Made by a program: the position numbers and the translations under genes
DNA from: CBDBDZ01 sp965204215
GTDB taxonomy: Bacteria > Pseudomonadota > Gammaproteobacteria > Pseudomonadales > GM7GCV1
Assembly (NCBI GenBank): GCA_965204215.1
Contig: CBDBDZ010000014.1
Coordinates: 124,001-188,000, forward strand
Reading direction: 5' to 3'
Length of the DNA stretch: 64,000 nucleotides
The notes under the pieces: model-generated
What the model saw: the letters and a program-made list of their open reading frames with translations, nothing else
Databases searched by the model: none
What the model was told of the DNA's origin: nothing
In this document: in pieces, positions 43,709 to 52,011 of the stretch
Layout: every line of letters begins with the position of its first letter
Position numbering within the stretch: the stretch's first letter is position 1

Positions 43709-43927
43709 CTATAGCGCTTTAATAAAATCATCGTAAGAAACACCAGCCTGTTTCAAGACCCCAGATAATGTGCCAACTTTTATTTCTTTGTGCATAGGTA
43801 GAACACAGCCATTTGCACCGCGTCTCATTACTAAATGGCTGCCTTTTTGCCTAACCACTTCAAAGCCTAGTCTTTCAAAAGCCTTAACAGCTTGTTTACC
43901 CGAAATATGCGGTAAGCTAGGAGGCAT
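43709..43927 (-). CDS. hicA: HicA-type toxin (mRNA interferase)
   Basis: A 72-residue double-stranded RNA-binding-fold toxin. Seen: SGKQAVKAFERLGFEVVRQK followed by GSHLVMRR with the catalytic histidine, and the ending KVGTLSGVLKQAGVS. I take ATG at 43927 (MPPSLPHISG). It overlaps hicB by 11 bases, hicB being upstream, the less usual order. It would cut mRNA when free of HicB. Confidence 0.9.
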   Translation of the reverse strand: MPPSLPHISGKQAVKAFERLGFEVVRQKGSHLVMRRGANGCVLPMHKEIKVGTLSGVLKQAGVSYDDFIKAL

Positions 43928-44156
43928 AAGCAGGTGATACATCCATTGTTGTCATCATTGGTTTGCCATAAACAGTAACAGGAAACTCCTCAAGATATAA
44001 CTCGGTAGCTTCTTTTAAATTAGTTAATGCTTCTTCAATAGATTCACCTTGAGAATGAGTTCCCGTCTCAGGGTTCATTGCCACAAACCCGTTTGATTCG
44101 TCAGGTATTAGTACTGCTGTTAATTCCAAAATAGTCTCCAAAGTGAAGTAAAGCAT
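43917..44156 (-). CDS. hicB: HicB-type antitoxin
   Basis: A 79-residue partial-RNase H-fold antitoxin: VLIPDESNGFVAMNPETGTH, GESIEEALTNLKEATELYLE. Start taken at ATG 44156; a TTG at 44141 is possible. The C-terminus (PMMTTMDVSPAYAS) is short, without a clear DNA-binding domain, so autoregulation may be indirect. The gene lies upstream of and overlaps hicA. Confidence 0.85.
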   Translation of the reverse strand: MLYFTLETILELTAVLIPDESNGFVAMNPETGTHSQGESIEEALTNLKEATELYLEEFPVTVYGKPMMTTMDVSPAYAS

Positions 44157-44254
44157 TAGTATAGATAAACTTGAATAATTTAGATTCAAATCATAAGACA
44201 ATTCTAGCAATGGATTAGTAGGTTTACAATCCATTGTTAGAATTTACAGCTTAT

Positions 44255-44686
44255 CTATTTACCACACCACAAACCATACCACGTTTTTTGCTCACATTGG
44301 CATTTTACTCGTGCATTGGTATAGACTTCATCTTCGTTTATAACCTCAACTAATTCATCATTTTTAAAGCCAAAGAAATATAGCGAACTACCTGCATAAC
44401 CTCCATAGGTATTTTTAGCATTAATCTCAGCACAAACAAAATGTCCATAGGTATCAATTACTTTAAAGCCCTTGGTCATTAGCCATGTTCCTTGGTTTAA
44501 CTCAGCTAAATATTTAACTCGCTTACTATCAGGGTCAAGTAAGACACCATCAAGATAATCATTGACTTTATTTTGATAGTCGGTAGGTGGTGAGCCAAAA
44601 TCTTCGGCAGTAGGTTGATAAGGAGGGGTAGGTGTAGCACAGGCAGTCAGTGCCATTACCATATACAGCAATGTGTACTTTTTCAT
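44255..44686 (-). CDS. Small predicted lipoprotein
   Basis: A 143-residue protein with signal and lipobox MKKYTLLYMVMALTACATPT (Cys near 17); the start at 44686 is preferred over 44725. The mature part contains YLDGVLLDPDSKRVKYLAEL and a cysteine pair near the end (KCQCEQKTWYGLWCGK). Similar small lipoproteins with a C-terminal cysteine cluster exist in many proteobacteria; role unknown. Confidence 0.75.
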   Translation of the reverse strand: MKKYTLLYMVMALTACATPTPPYQPTAEDFGSPPTDYQNKVNDYLDGVLLDPDSKRVKYLAELNQGTWLMTKGFKVIDTYGHFVCAEINAKNTYGGYAGSSLYFFGFKNDELVEVINEDEVYTNARVKCQCEQKTWYGLWCGK

Positions 44687-44754
44687 TTTTCTTTCTCTAT
44701 TCGTTGGTTGCAAAATTGACACCAAATAAATGGCGTCAGGTCATTGCAACCGTC

Positions 44755-44875
44755 ACATAGAGAAATGTGGGGAGTCTCGCCTATTCACCAGACTTTGGGG
44801 AGCTACCCTAAGTCATAAATAGCTATTGTATTCAGCGAGTGACCCGACAAAGGGACACTCTAAGTAACGATTGCA
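44755..44875. repeat. Run of hairpins in an intergenic gap
   Basis: The 265-base gap between two divergent lipoprotein genes holds several consecutive inverted repeats: CACAT...ATGTG, AGTCT...AGACT, ACTTTGGGG...ACCCTAAGT, the palindrome AATAGCTATT, and GAGTGACCC...GGGACACTC. No reading frame is seen. It may be a structured leader RNA or a DNA repeat. Confidence 0.5.
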
Positions 44876-44951
44876 GTAACTATATTAGTGTATTCACTAG
44901 CACTAGTAAATAGTATGCGAAGATATACAAATATTTTCATGGTAAAGCAAT

Positions 44952-46874
44952 ATGAAATCTCATTTTAAAACTAGTCTTTTTTTAATCTCATCAATTATTT
45001 TAACCGCTTGTGGTGGTGGTTCAGGCAGTGGAACAACACCTCAGCAGCCAACAAATTCAGCACCTATTGTCGCAAATCCAATAGCGGATATGTCTGCTAA
45101 TGTTGGCGATAATTTTAGTTTCACGATACCAACGAATGTATGCACCGATGCAGATAATGACCCTATTACTATCAGTACAAGTATCGACCCGAATATACTA
45201 GGTTTAAGTGTTGCCAATAATATCGTATCAGGAACATTAACTACTCAAGGTTCGGTTGGTGTTGATGTTACCTGTTCAGCGACAGGTGGTTCGGTTGTTG
45301 ATACTTTTGGAATTACTGTTGGTGTCGCAGGCAATTCAGCACCAATAATAAATAGTGCTGTGCTGACTGACCAAACAGGAACAATCAATGTGCCATTTTC
45401 ATACACAGTGCCTAATAATTTTTGTACTGATACAGATGGCGATACACTAACTACCAGAAGCGAAATTGCAAGTACTGATAATCAAGGCTTGACTGCTAGT
45501 GGATTGACAATAAGTGGTACGCCAGTAAGAACGGGTAATTTAATCATTAATGTATTTTGTTCTGATGGCGTTAATAACGAAATAGGCACTTCCTATAATA
45601 TCAATATATTAACCAGTGACGGACAATCTAACCAAGCTCCTATAATACAAGAAGACCCTAATTCAGCGATAAGTGTCGATGAGGATAGTTCTGTTACATT
45701 TACTTTAACAGGGTTGGATTTAGATGGCTCAATTGCGAGTATTGAGGCGGTATCACAACCTGTAAATGGTACTTTAACAGGGCTACCCATCTCTGGAGTA
45801 TTAGCAAATGTGTCATATACACCCAGTGCTAATTTTAGTGGTACTGATAGCTTTCAATTTACTGTAACTGACAATGATGGCGTTTCATCAATACCCTTTA
45901 CCTACAATATTATTGTTAGTCCTACAAATGACCCAACTGTATTTACCTCCGCAAATACAGCTATCGCCCCTGCAAATAATATAACAGCTTTTTATACTGC
46001 AATAGCTACTGATATAGATGGTGATACTATTATTTATGGCATTGATACTGGAGGAGATGCATCATTCTTTAATATTGACTCAAATACGGGTGAGTTATCT
46101 TTTAATGTCTCTGTGAGTGTTGAAAACCCATTAGATGCTAATGGAGACAATATTTATATTGCAATTATTTCAATTAATTCTTTTGGTGAAACAGGTTCAT
46201 CAGAATTATTTAGTGAAACGGTATTAGTAACAGTTGTTAACAATGTAGGAACAGGGGATACCCTTAATTTCCCTCAAGGTATTGTTTTAAACGTTGCTAC
46301 TAATCAATTATTGGTAGCTAATAGAGCCAATGGAGATATAATCGGCGTTAATTTGACGACAGGAAATCGAAGTGCTATCTCTGATTTTAATACAGGTACT
46401 GGAACAAATTTTGGAGAGCCTGTGGATATAGCTTTAGATACAATCAATAATCAATTATTTGTAGTTGATGCTGGCTTTAGAACTACTGGAATCATTGCTG
46501 TTGATTTGGCAACAGGGAATCGTACTGTTATCTCCGATTCTAATACAGGAGGTGGAGTAAACTTCTTAACCCCTTCTGGGATTGTTTTAGATGCGACGAA
46601 TGATAGACTATTAGTTACTAACAGTGATGATGACTCAATTATTGCTGTCAATTTAACAACAGGTAACCGCACTATTATTTCTGATAATAATATAGGGATT
46701 GGTGCAACTCTAGATAATCCTCAAGGCATTGAATTAGACTTTGGTAGTAATAGGCTTTTAGTGTCCGAGCGTTTTGGAGGGGAAATTACTGGGATTGATT
46801 TAACAACAGGTAACCGCACCATTATTTCCGATATTAACCTGGCCATAATAATTCGTAATAATTATGCGGCATAA
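44952..46874 (+). CDS. Cadherin-like/beta-propeller lipoprotein, truncated by IS630
   Basis: A lipoprotein (lipobox SSIILTACGGG, Cys near 20). Four immunoglobulin/cadherin-like modules follow (each opening with SAPI or QAPI; IDMSAN, DTDGDTLTT; the third ends VTDNDGVSSIP), then from about residue 430 four near-identical 45-50-residue units of the form GIVLDATNDRLLVTN...IIAVNLTTGNRTIISD, i.e. blades of a propeller. The frame stops after ISDINLA with a short foreign tail at the IS630 end, so at least two or three blades are probably lost. Likely an outer-surface binding or adhesion protein. Confidence 0.75.
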   Translation: MKSHFKTSLFLISSIILTACGGGSGSGTTPQQPTNSAPIVANPIADMSANVGDNFSFTIPTNVCTDADNDPITISTSIDPNILGLSVANNIVSGTLTTQGSVGVDVTCSATGGSVVDTFGITVGVAGNSAPIINSAVLTDQTGTINVPFSYTVPNNFCTDTDGDTLTTRSEIASTDNQGLTASGLTISGTPVRTGNLIINVFCSDGVNNEIGTSYNINILTSDGQSNQAPIIQEDPNSAISVDEDSSVTFTLTGLDLDGSIASIEAVSQPVNGTLTGLPISGVLANVSYTPSANFSGTDSFQFTVTDNDGVSSIPFTYNIIVSPTNDPTVFTSANTAIAPANNITAFYTAIATDIDGDTIIYGIDTGGDASFFNIDSNTGELSFNVSVSVENPLDANGDNIYIAIISINSFGETGSSELFSETVLVTVVNNVGTGDTLNFPQGIVLNVATNQLLVANRANGDIIGVNLTTGNRSAISDFNTGTGTNFGEPVDIALDTINNQLFVVDAGFRTTGIIAVDLATGNRTVISDSNTGGGVNFLTPSGIVLDATNDRLLVTNSDDDSIIAVNLTTGNRTIISDNNIGIGATLDNPQGIELDFGSNRLLVSERFGGEITGIDLTTGNRTIISDINLAIIIRNNYAA

Positions 46875-47773
46875 GCAATCTTTCTATGCTTGAAATATGA
46901 CTTGACTCTTTCAGGCTTTTCTTGAATCATAGACATATGCTTATTGAGTTTTTTAGCAATATCTCCTTTCTTTCGAGTAGGTTTATCCGCCCCCATTGAA
47001 CGCTTCAAATCACAGTTAAGATATTCATCAGGATTAAGTTCTGGTGAATAGCTTGGTAAATAAAACACTTCAATTTTTTCAGTATGACCTTTTAACCATT
47101 CCGAGACTAATTTAGCGTGATGAACACGTAAATTATCAACAATGAGAAATACCTTGTTCGACGATTGTTTTATTAATTGCTTCAAGAATTTTATGAATAC
47201 TTGGGCTGTAAACTTATCATCATAAATCATAAATTGAACCTTGCCCTGATTGGTGATACTAGAAATCATATTCACCCGTTCTCGTTTAGCATGAGATAGT
47301 GTTAATACAGGTGTTTTACCTTTGGGCGCATAACCACGAGGGTAATGCTCCTGACTTGAGACACCTGTTTCATCACCCCAATGAATCTCTGCATCTTCAT
47401 CTTGAGCGCGTTGATGTACGACAGGATAGGTTTTATCAAGCCATTGCTTGACTGCTTCTGGTTGTTGCTCGTAACTTCGTTTTATAGGTCGTTGGGGAGT
47501 GAACCCCCAGCGTGATAAATATCGGCACACTGTTCGTGTCGCCAATTTGCACGCAAATTGTTCTTCAATTAATTGCTGTACCGCCTTGACTGACCAAAGT
47601 GCAAAATCTAATTTCAACTGATCGGGCGTTTTATCCACAATCATTCGTTGTATGGATAGTTCTTGTTCGGGCGATAAACTCCGACCTTTGCCTATAGCCC
47701 GACCTTTACGTTTCTCAACAGTTGTCAGTTTACCTGTACGGCTATAGTCATTAAGAAGTGGAGCCCATCGGTT
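46862..47773 (-). pseudogene. IS630-family transposase, N-terminus missing
   Basis: The frame 46862-47644 (260 residues, starting at an internal ATG) holds the DDE core: HWGDETGVSSQEHYPRGYAP (Asp), LIVDNLRVHHAK (Asp), and YLPSYSPELNPDEYLNCDLK (Glu). Upstream the frame stays open and coding-like (RTGKLTTVEKRKGRAIGKGR) up to about 47773, where an IS3 element begins, so about 50 N-terminal residues with the helix-turn-helix are gone. It also truncates the propeller lipoprotein on the other side. Confidence 0.85.
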
Positions 47774-47842
47774 AGACAGGATTTTTGAAATTTAAGAAAT
47801 ATTTTGCGACAATAAACCTACTATTATTTGAAGCATATTATT

Positions 47843-48145
47843 ATGACAAAACGAAGAAACCATTCACCATCCTTTAAAGCTAAAGTTGCTTTAACCGCGG
47901 CAAGAGGTGATAACACCTTAGCCGAGCTGTCGCAACAATTTGGCTTACATCAAACCCAAATTCATCAATGGCGCCAGCAATTAATGGAACAAGCCTCATC
48001 ATTATTTGAACGCAGTAGTGTGTCTAAATCTGATGTCAAACAGATTGACCAATTGCATTCCAAAATTGGTCAATTAACGATGGAACGCGATTTTTTAGAA
48101 CGCGGGCTAGACAGGATTCAAGCCCCTACGCAAGGAGATGATTGA
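47843..48145 (+). CDS. IS3-family transposase OrfA
   Basis: A 100-residue helix-turn-helix protein (NHSPSFKAKVALTAARGDNT, LSQQFGLHQTQIHQWRQQL) ending in a leucine-zipper-like coiled coil. Start taken at 47843 (MTKRRNHSPSF) rather than 47828. It overlaps orfB by eight bases, where the usual frameshift would make OrfAB. Confidence 0.88.
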   Translation: MTKRRNHSPSFKAKVALTAARGDNTLAELSQQFGLHQTQIHQWRQQLMEQASSLFERSSVSKSDVKQIDQLHSKIGQLTMERDFLERGLDRIQAPTQGDD

Positions 48146-48971
48146 TATGACTCATCCCACATTAGCGGTGTCAAAACAATGCGAGTTACTATCAGTCAAC
48201 CGCTCTACTTTTTATTATCAGCCTAAACCTCTCAGTGATAGTGATGTCGATTTGATGAGGCGTATTGATGCTATCCATATGAAGCTTCCTTTCTATGGCA
48301 GCCGCCGTATTCGTGACCAATTAGAGACCGAAGATATCTTCATCAATCGAAAGAAAGTACAGCGATTGATGCTTGCCATGGGCATTATAGCCATCTTTCC
48401 TAAGAAGAAAACCACGATATCCAATAAGGCTCATCGCATCTATCCTTATCGTTTGAGAGGGTTGAATATCAACCGTTCTAATCAAGTATGAGCAACCGAT
48501 ATAACCTATATTCCAATGGCTAAAGGTTTTGTGTATTTAGTGGCTGTTATTGACTGGTTCAGTCGTAAGGTACTGTCATGGCGATTATCTAACACAATGG
48601 ATACTGCTTTTTGTATTGAAGCTCTTGAAGAGGCTATACAACGCCATGGTAAACCTGATATATTCAATACTGACCAAGGTTCGCAATTTACCAGTGACGC
48701 CTTTACTTCTGTACTCATTGATAATAACATTGAAATTAGTATGGATGGTCGAGGTCGTTGGCTTGATAATGTATTTATTGAGCGATTGTGGCGTAGCCTT
48801 AAATATGAAAATATCTATTTAAAAGCCTACGACACAGTCCCTGAAGTACGAGCTGGTATTGATGAGTATTTTCGTTTCTTTAACGAAGACAGACGGCATC
48901 AAAATTTGAAGGGGAGACAAACTCCCGATCAGATTTATTATGCCAATTTAACGCTGCCTAAAGCAGCATAA
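48138..48971 (+). pseudogene. IS3-family transposase OrfB with a TGA stop in place of Trp
   Basis: The frame reads as a normal OrfB (helix-turn-helix_21 then rve core) but is interrupted at 48489-48491 by TGA: INRSNQV-stop-ATDITYIPMAKG. Family members have NQVWATDITY, so a TGG-to-TGA change is the simple explanation. Downstream, VAVIDWFSRKVLSW, FNTDQGSQFTS (Asp) and RGRWLDNVFIERLWRSLKYE (Glu) are intact. The element is therefore disabled unless the stop is read through. Confidence 0.85.
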
Positions 48972-49821
48972 ACCTGTCCAAAATATTTCTTAAGCCACTG
49001 TCTGAAAAATGGGGTCCATTTCTAAGGGCATTTTCTAGGTCAAATTCTTGCCATCGTGCGCCACGCAGTTCACCAGGTCGAACAAAGGTCAGCACTAATA
49101 ATTGAATCGCTAATTGGGTGAGTAACCGCCCTTGTTGGTGGTAATCTTCAAGTTCTCGCAGAAACCTTCCCAACTGGTCAGTGGGTAATGAGTCGCGGTG
49201 CTTAGACTTGAATGTTTTGACCACGCCTTGCAGTTCAGTAGCAGGGTTGTATTGCAGTAAACTGATTTGAACCCCATAGCGAAATATTTGAGTAACCGAT
49301 TGCAATACTCGACTGGCGACATCTAATGCCCCACGAGCTTCAATCGCTTTGATGACATGCAGTACATCGACCGTTTGAATCTCGGTGACTGGTTTGACAT
49401 CTAAATAGGGGTAGCAGTCTTTGATGAGACGGCTTTCAATCACTTGAGCGTGTTTTTCTGTCCACTTGCCCTTTTTGTTTTCCAACCATTGAGACGCTAA
49501 AGTAGAGAATTTTTCCGCCTCACCGAACAATTGCTTACGCTTGGTCGCTTTACGCTCACTGGCAGGGTCAACGCCCTCTTGTAGCTTCATCCGTGCCTTG
49601 TCGCGCTCAGTGCGCGCTGCTTTGAGCGATATATCGGGATAGACGCCAATAGCGAAAGTTTTTTGTTTGCCGAGATGGCGGTAGTTTAATCGCCAGTATT
49701 TAGAACCGTTGGGTTTTATCAATAAGCGCAAGCCGTTGCCGTCGGAGTGCCATTGATCTTTACCGGTGGGTTGAAAACTTTTTACTTGCTTGTCGGTCAA
49801 TAACACGGGATAGAGCTGCAT
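48958..49821 (-). pseudogene. P4-type integrase, 3' half lost to an IS3 insertion
   Basis: Reading leftwards from 49821, the frame matches the ssrA-side integrase over about 255 residues (LTDKQVKSFQPTGKDQWHSD, YWRLNYRHLGKQKTFAIGVY, TFVRPGELRGARWQEFD). After DLENAL it runs into IS3 DNA (RNGPHFSDSG...) and stops at 48958, so HxxR and the catalytic tyrosine are gone. It starts 127 bases from the 3' end of tRNA-fMet, in the same orientation, the classic arrangement. The fMet-side island can no longer be moved by its own integrase. Confidence 0.9.
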
Positions 49822-49834
49822 TTAGGCGAAAAAT

Positions 49835-49867
49835 GTAGCAGCAAATATAGCAGCAAAATGCTGCTAC
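49835..49867 (-). promoter_or_regulatory. Three-box operator-like array before the truncated integrase
   Basis: In gene orientation GTAGCAGC (49867-49860), GCTGCTAT (49854-49847) and GCTGCTAC (49842-49835) precede the ATG at 49821. The outer boxes are inverse to each other. The layout parallels the TTGCTA-type boxes at 30960-31007. Confidence 0.5.
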
Positions 49868-49899
49868 TTCAAGAAAAAAGGTGAAACAGTCCATAATGC

Positions 49900-49926
49900 T
49901 AAAAGCCTTGATTGACAAGGCTTTTA
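49900..49926 (-). terminator. Terminator after tRNA-fMet
   Basis: TAAAAGCCTTG and CAAGGCTTTTA form a perfect 11-bp stem with a 5-base loop, 22 bases beyond the tRNA 3' end, with U-rich stem ends in both directions. It probably ends the rpmB-rpmG-tRNA transcript. Confidence 0.75.
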
Positions 49927-49947
49927 AAATGTTTTGAAACAAAAAAT

Positions 49948-50024
49948 TGGTTGCGGGAGCCGGATTTGAACCGACGACCTTCGGGTTATGAGCCCGACGG
50001 GCTACCAGACTGCCCCATCCCGCG
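49948..50024 (-). tRNA. tRNA-fMet (CAT), initiator
   Basis: The minus strand reads CGCGGGATGGGGCAGTCTGG and has anticodon CAT in CTCATAA, a GGG/CCC anticodon stem, an unpaired C1-A72 (CGCGGGA versus TCCCGCA) and encoded CCA: all marks of the initiator tRNA. It starts 12 bases after the rpmG stop, so it is probably part of the rpmBG transcript. Its 3' end is the presumed island insertion site. Confidence 0.97.
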
Positions 50025-50036
50025 TTAAACTAATTA

Positions 50037-50192
50037 TTACTTAATTTTTCCTTCTTTATATATAACATGCTTACGTGCTACTGGGTCAAACTTTTTAATT
50101 TCAAATTTCCCAGGCATGTTTTTTTTATTTTTATCTGTAGTATAGAAATGACCTGTACCTGCAGATGAGTTGAGTCTTATCTTATCACGCAT
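50037..50192 (-). CDS. rpmG: Ribosomal protein L33
   Basis: A 51-residue protein, MRDKIRLNSSAGTGHFYTTD, then KNKKNMPGKFEIKKFDPVAR, the normal L33 pattern for gammaproteobacteria (no zinc cysteines). It lies 26 bases after rpmB and 12 bases before tRNA-fMet. Confidence 0.97.
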   Translation of the reverse strand: MRDKIRLNSSAGTGHFYTTDKNKKNMPGKFEIKKFDPVARKHVIYKEGKIK

Positions 50193-50218
50193 GAATCTAT
50201 CTCGTCAAAGTTTATTGC

Positions 50219-50452
50219 TTAAACTGCTTCGCGCTCGCGAATATTACTTAATACTTTATCAATTCCAACTTTATCAATAATGCGTTGACCTTTAGCTGAA
50301 ATTCTTAGTTTGATAAAGCGTTTTTCAGATTCCAGCCAAAATTTACGAACATGAAGATTGGGCAAAAAACGGCGCTTAGTCCTGTTTTTAGCATGAGAGA
50401 CATTGTTGCCGCTCATTGGCTTTTTACCTGTAACTTGACAGACTCTAGACAT
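50219..50452 (-). CDS. rpmB: Ribosomal protein L28
   Basis: A 77-residue large-subunit protein, MSRVCQVTGKKPMSGNNVSH, then NRTKRRFLPNLHVRKFW, the L28 signature. It heads the rpmB-rpmG pair, which is followed closely by tRNA-fMet. The upstream 424 bases are AT-rich and include its promoter. Confidence 0.98.
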   Translation of the reverse strand: MSRVCQVTGKKPMSGNNVSHAKNRTKRRFLPNLHVRKFWLESEKRFIKLRISAKGQRIIDKVGIDKVLSNIREREAV

Positions 50453-50655
50453 TAAAATTCTCTAATTTGAATAAACTAACTCTTATTTGCTGATTATGAT
50501 TTTGCGTCATCATTTTCAGGGTGCGACATTAAACCAAAAAAAATATTTCTTTTCAAGAATAATATCCAAAATTACAATTTTTTAGCGAGTCGACGCTAAA
50601 ATCATTGTATTAACCCTGCATGAATATATCATAATTTTATGTTATAATACTTGTC

Positions 50656-50745
50656 ATGAAACAAGTAGATTTAAGAACCCTTAGCCCCGAGTCTCGACTA
50701 GAGTTTCCAATGGAGTATTATTTGAAAATTACACAGGCAGCTTAA
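50656..50745 (+). pseudogene. Possible N-terminal transposase remnant (29 aa)
   Basis: The frame MKQVDLRTLSPESRLEF looks like the N-terminal start of an IS630-type transposase, then deviates and stops after ITQAA. A TATAAT-like box (TTATAAT) lies just upstream. It is the only readable item in the 424-base gap 50453-50876 besides the rpmB upstream region. Confidence 0.35.
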
Positions 50746-50876
50746 TTTCTATGCTCTTGTCTCACATGTACTGAACCCTCACAATATGTGGTTTCGCTTG
50801 TAGTGAACCTTACATGAGTTTTCTGATATTTTTTGTACTTAGAAGCAATACATCATTGGACACGTAGGGACTATGT

Positions 50877-51966
50877 CGCACATTCAACTCATAAGTGCAC
50901 ATTGGTTAGAAAAAATAAGTTTATCTTGAGTTAGCTCAAGAAATACCTGCCAAGGGGTTTTGTACCCCAAGCATTTACGTGGTCGATTATTAATTTTATC
51001 AACCGCATTAAATACCTCGGTAGTGGTTACTTTATCTAATGCCATGCCCTTAGGAAAATAACGTCTAAGCAACCCATTGCTTTGTTCGTTTAAGCCCCTC
51101 TCCCAACTATGATAAGGCCTAGCAAAATAGCCTTTACAATCGAGCTTTTCGGCAATGATATTATGGGCTGAGAACTCACGACCATTATCATAGGTTATCG
51201 TGTGGACATAATCCCTAAAAGTAGCTAAAAGAGTGATAACTGCGGCGCTTGTTAGCTCTGCTGTCTTACGGGCAATTGGCATAGCTAGATAAAGTCGACT
51301 ACGCCGCTCTGCTAGTGTAACGATAGCTCCTTTATGGCCTTTACCAATAACCGTGTCCGCTTCCCAATCGCCTAATCGGCTTTTTTTATCAACAATAGAG
51401 GGGCGTTCTTCAATATCAATCCGATTGGGGATACGGCCTCTATAATCGTTCTTACCATAGCGTTTGCGGTTCTTTTTAGAGGCATGACTCAAATGCCGAT
51501 AAAGATTGCCTCCCTTGGCTTTATCGGCATAAATAAAGCGATAGACACTTTCATGATGAATACTAATGCCTTGCTCCATCTTGAGAATGGCGCAAATAAT
51601 CTCAGGACTCCAGTCTATCTTCAACTTCTTAATAATAAAATCTTGAATCGATTTTGTTAGCTTTATTGACTTTGTCTTCATTTGATGTCGTTGCTGAGCT
51701 TTCTCATGAGCCTGCTTAAAACGGTAACCATTCAAGCCAGTATTGCGCTTCAATTCACGACCTATCGTTGTATGGTGACGACCCATACTTTTTGCTATCG
51801 ATGAATTGCTAAATCCGCTTCGTTTCATGGTGTAAATGTGGTATCTTTCGTTGTCGGTTAATTGTATATATCGTGTGGTCATTGCATCACCTTTAAGTTT
51901 TTCGACGAACTGCATTATACAGTTAATCGACTTTTTTAAGATGTGCACTTATTATGCGAACTTAGG
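50877..51966 (-). mobile_element. IS30-family insertion sequence, copy 3
   Basis: 1090 bases with the same ends as copy 1, flanked by target duplication TGT (50874-50876 and 51967-51969). The sequence looks identical to copy 1. It marks the left edge of the small accessory segment after rpmB. Confidence 0.9.
50884..51882 (-). CDS. IS30-family transposase
   Basis: 332 residues from the start at 51882 (MTTRYIQLTDNE), the same protein as in copy 1, with a complete helix-turn-helix and DDE core (GDWEADTV, TYDNGREF, RGLNEQSNG). Confidence 0.95.
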   Translation of the reverse strand: MTTRYIQLTDNERYHIYTMKRSGFSNSSIAKSMGRHHTTIGRELKRNTGLNGYRFKQAHEKAQQRHQMKTKSIKLTKSIQDFIIKKLKIDWSPEIICAILKMEQGISIHHESVYRFIYADKAKGGNLYRHLSHASKKNRKRYGKNDYRGRIPNRIDIEERPSIVDKKSRLGDWEADTVIGKGHKGAIVTLAERRSRLYLAMPIARKTAELTSAAVITLLATFRDYVHTITYDNGREFSAHNIIAEKLDCKGYFARPYHSWERGLNEQSNGLLRRYFPKGMALDKVTTTEVFNAVDKINNRPRKCLGYKTPWQVFLELTQDKLIFSNQCALMS

Positions 51967-52011
51967 TGTTTTAATAGTTGCTCTGATTGTTAGATATGGT
52001 AATATTGGAAT

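Larger units (their letters stand above)
47774..49003 (+). mobile_element. IS3-family insertion sequence (second type)
   Basis: Ends share AGACAG and, further in, TTAAGAAATATTTTG (47792-47806 and inverse near 48980-48994). Contains orfA and a broken orfB. It has inserted between the IS630 remnant and the P4-type integrase, cutting both. Exact tips are estimates; no target duplication could be fixed. Confidence 0.75.

Noticed and set aside
44726..44951. Cyclic-di-GMP or cobalamin riboswitch before the propeller lipoprotein
   Set aside because: Hairpins are present, but the conserved cores of these classes (for example the GEMM tetraloop and receptor, or the B12 box) are not found.
48489..48491. 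In-frame TGA in IS3 orfB as selenocysteine
   Set aside because: Relatives have tryptophan at this position (VWATDITY), the gene is a transposase, and no SECIS-like hairpin is evident. A TGG-to-TGA mutation is simpler.
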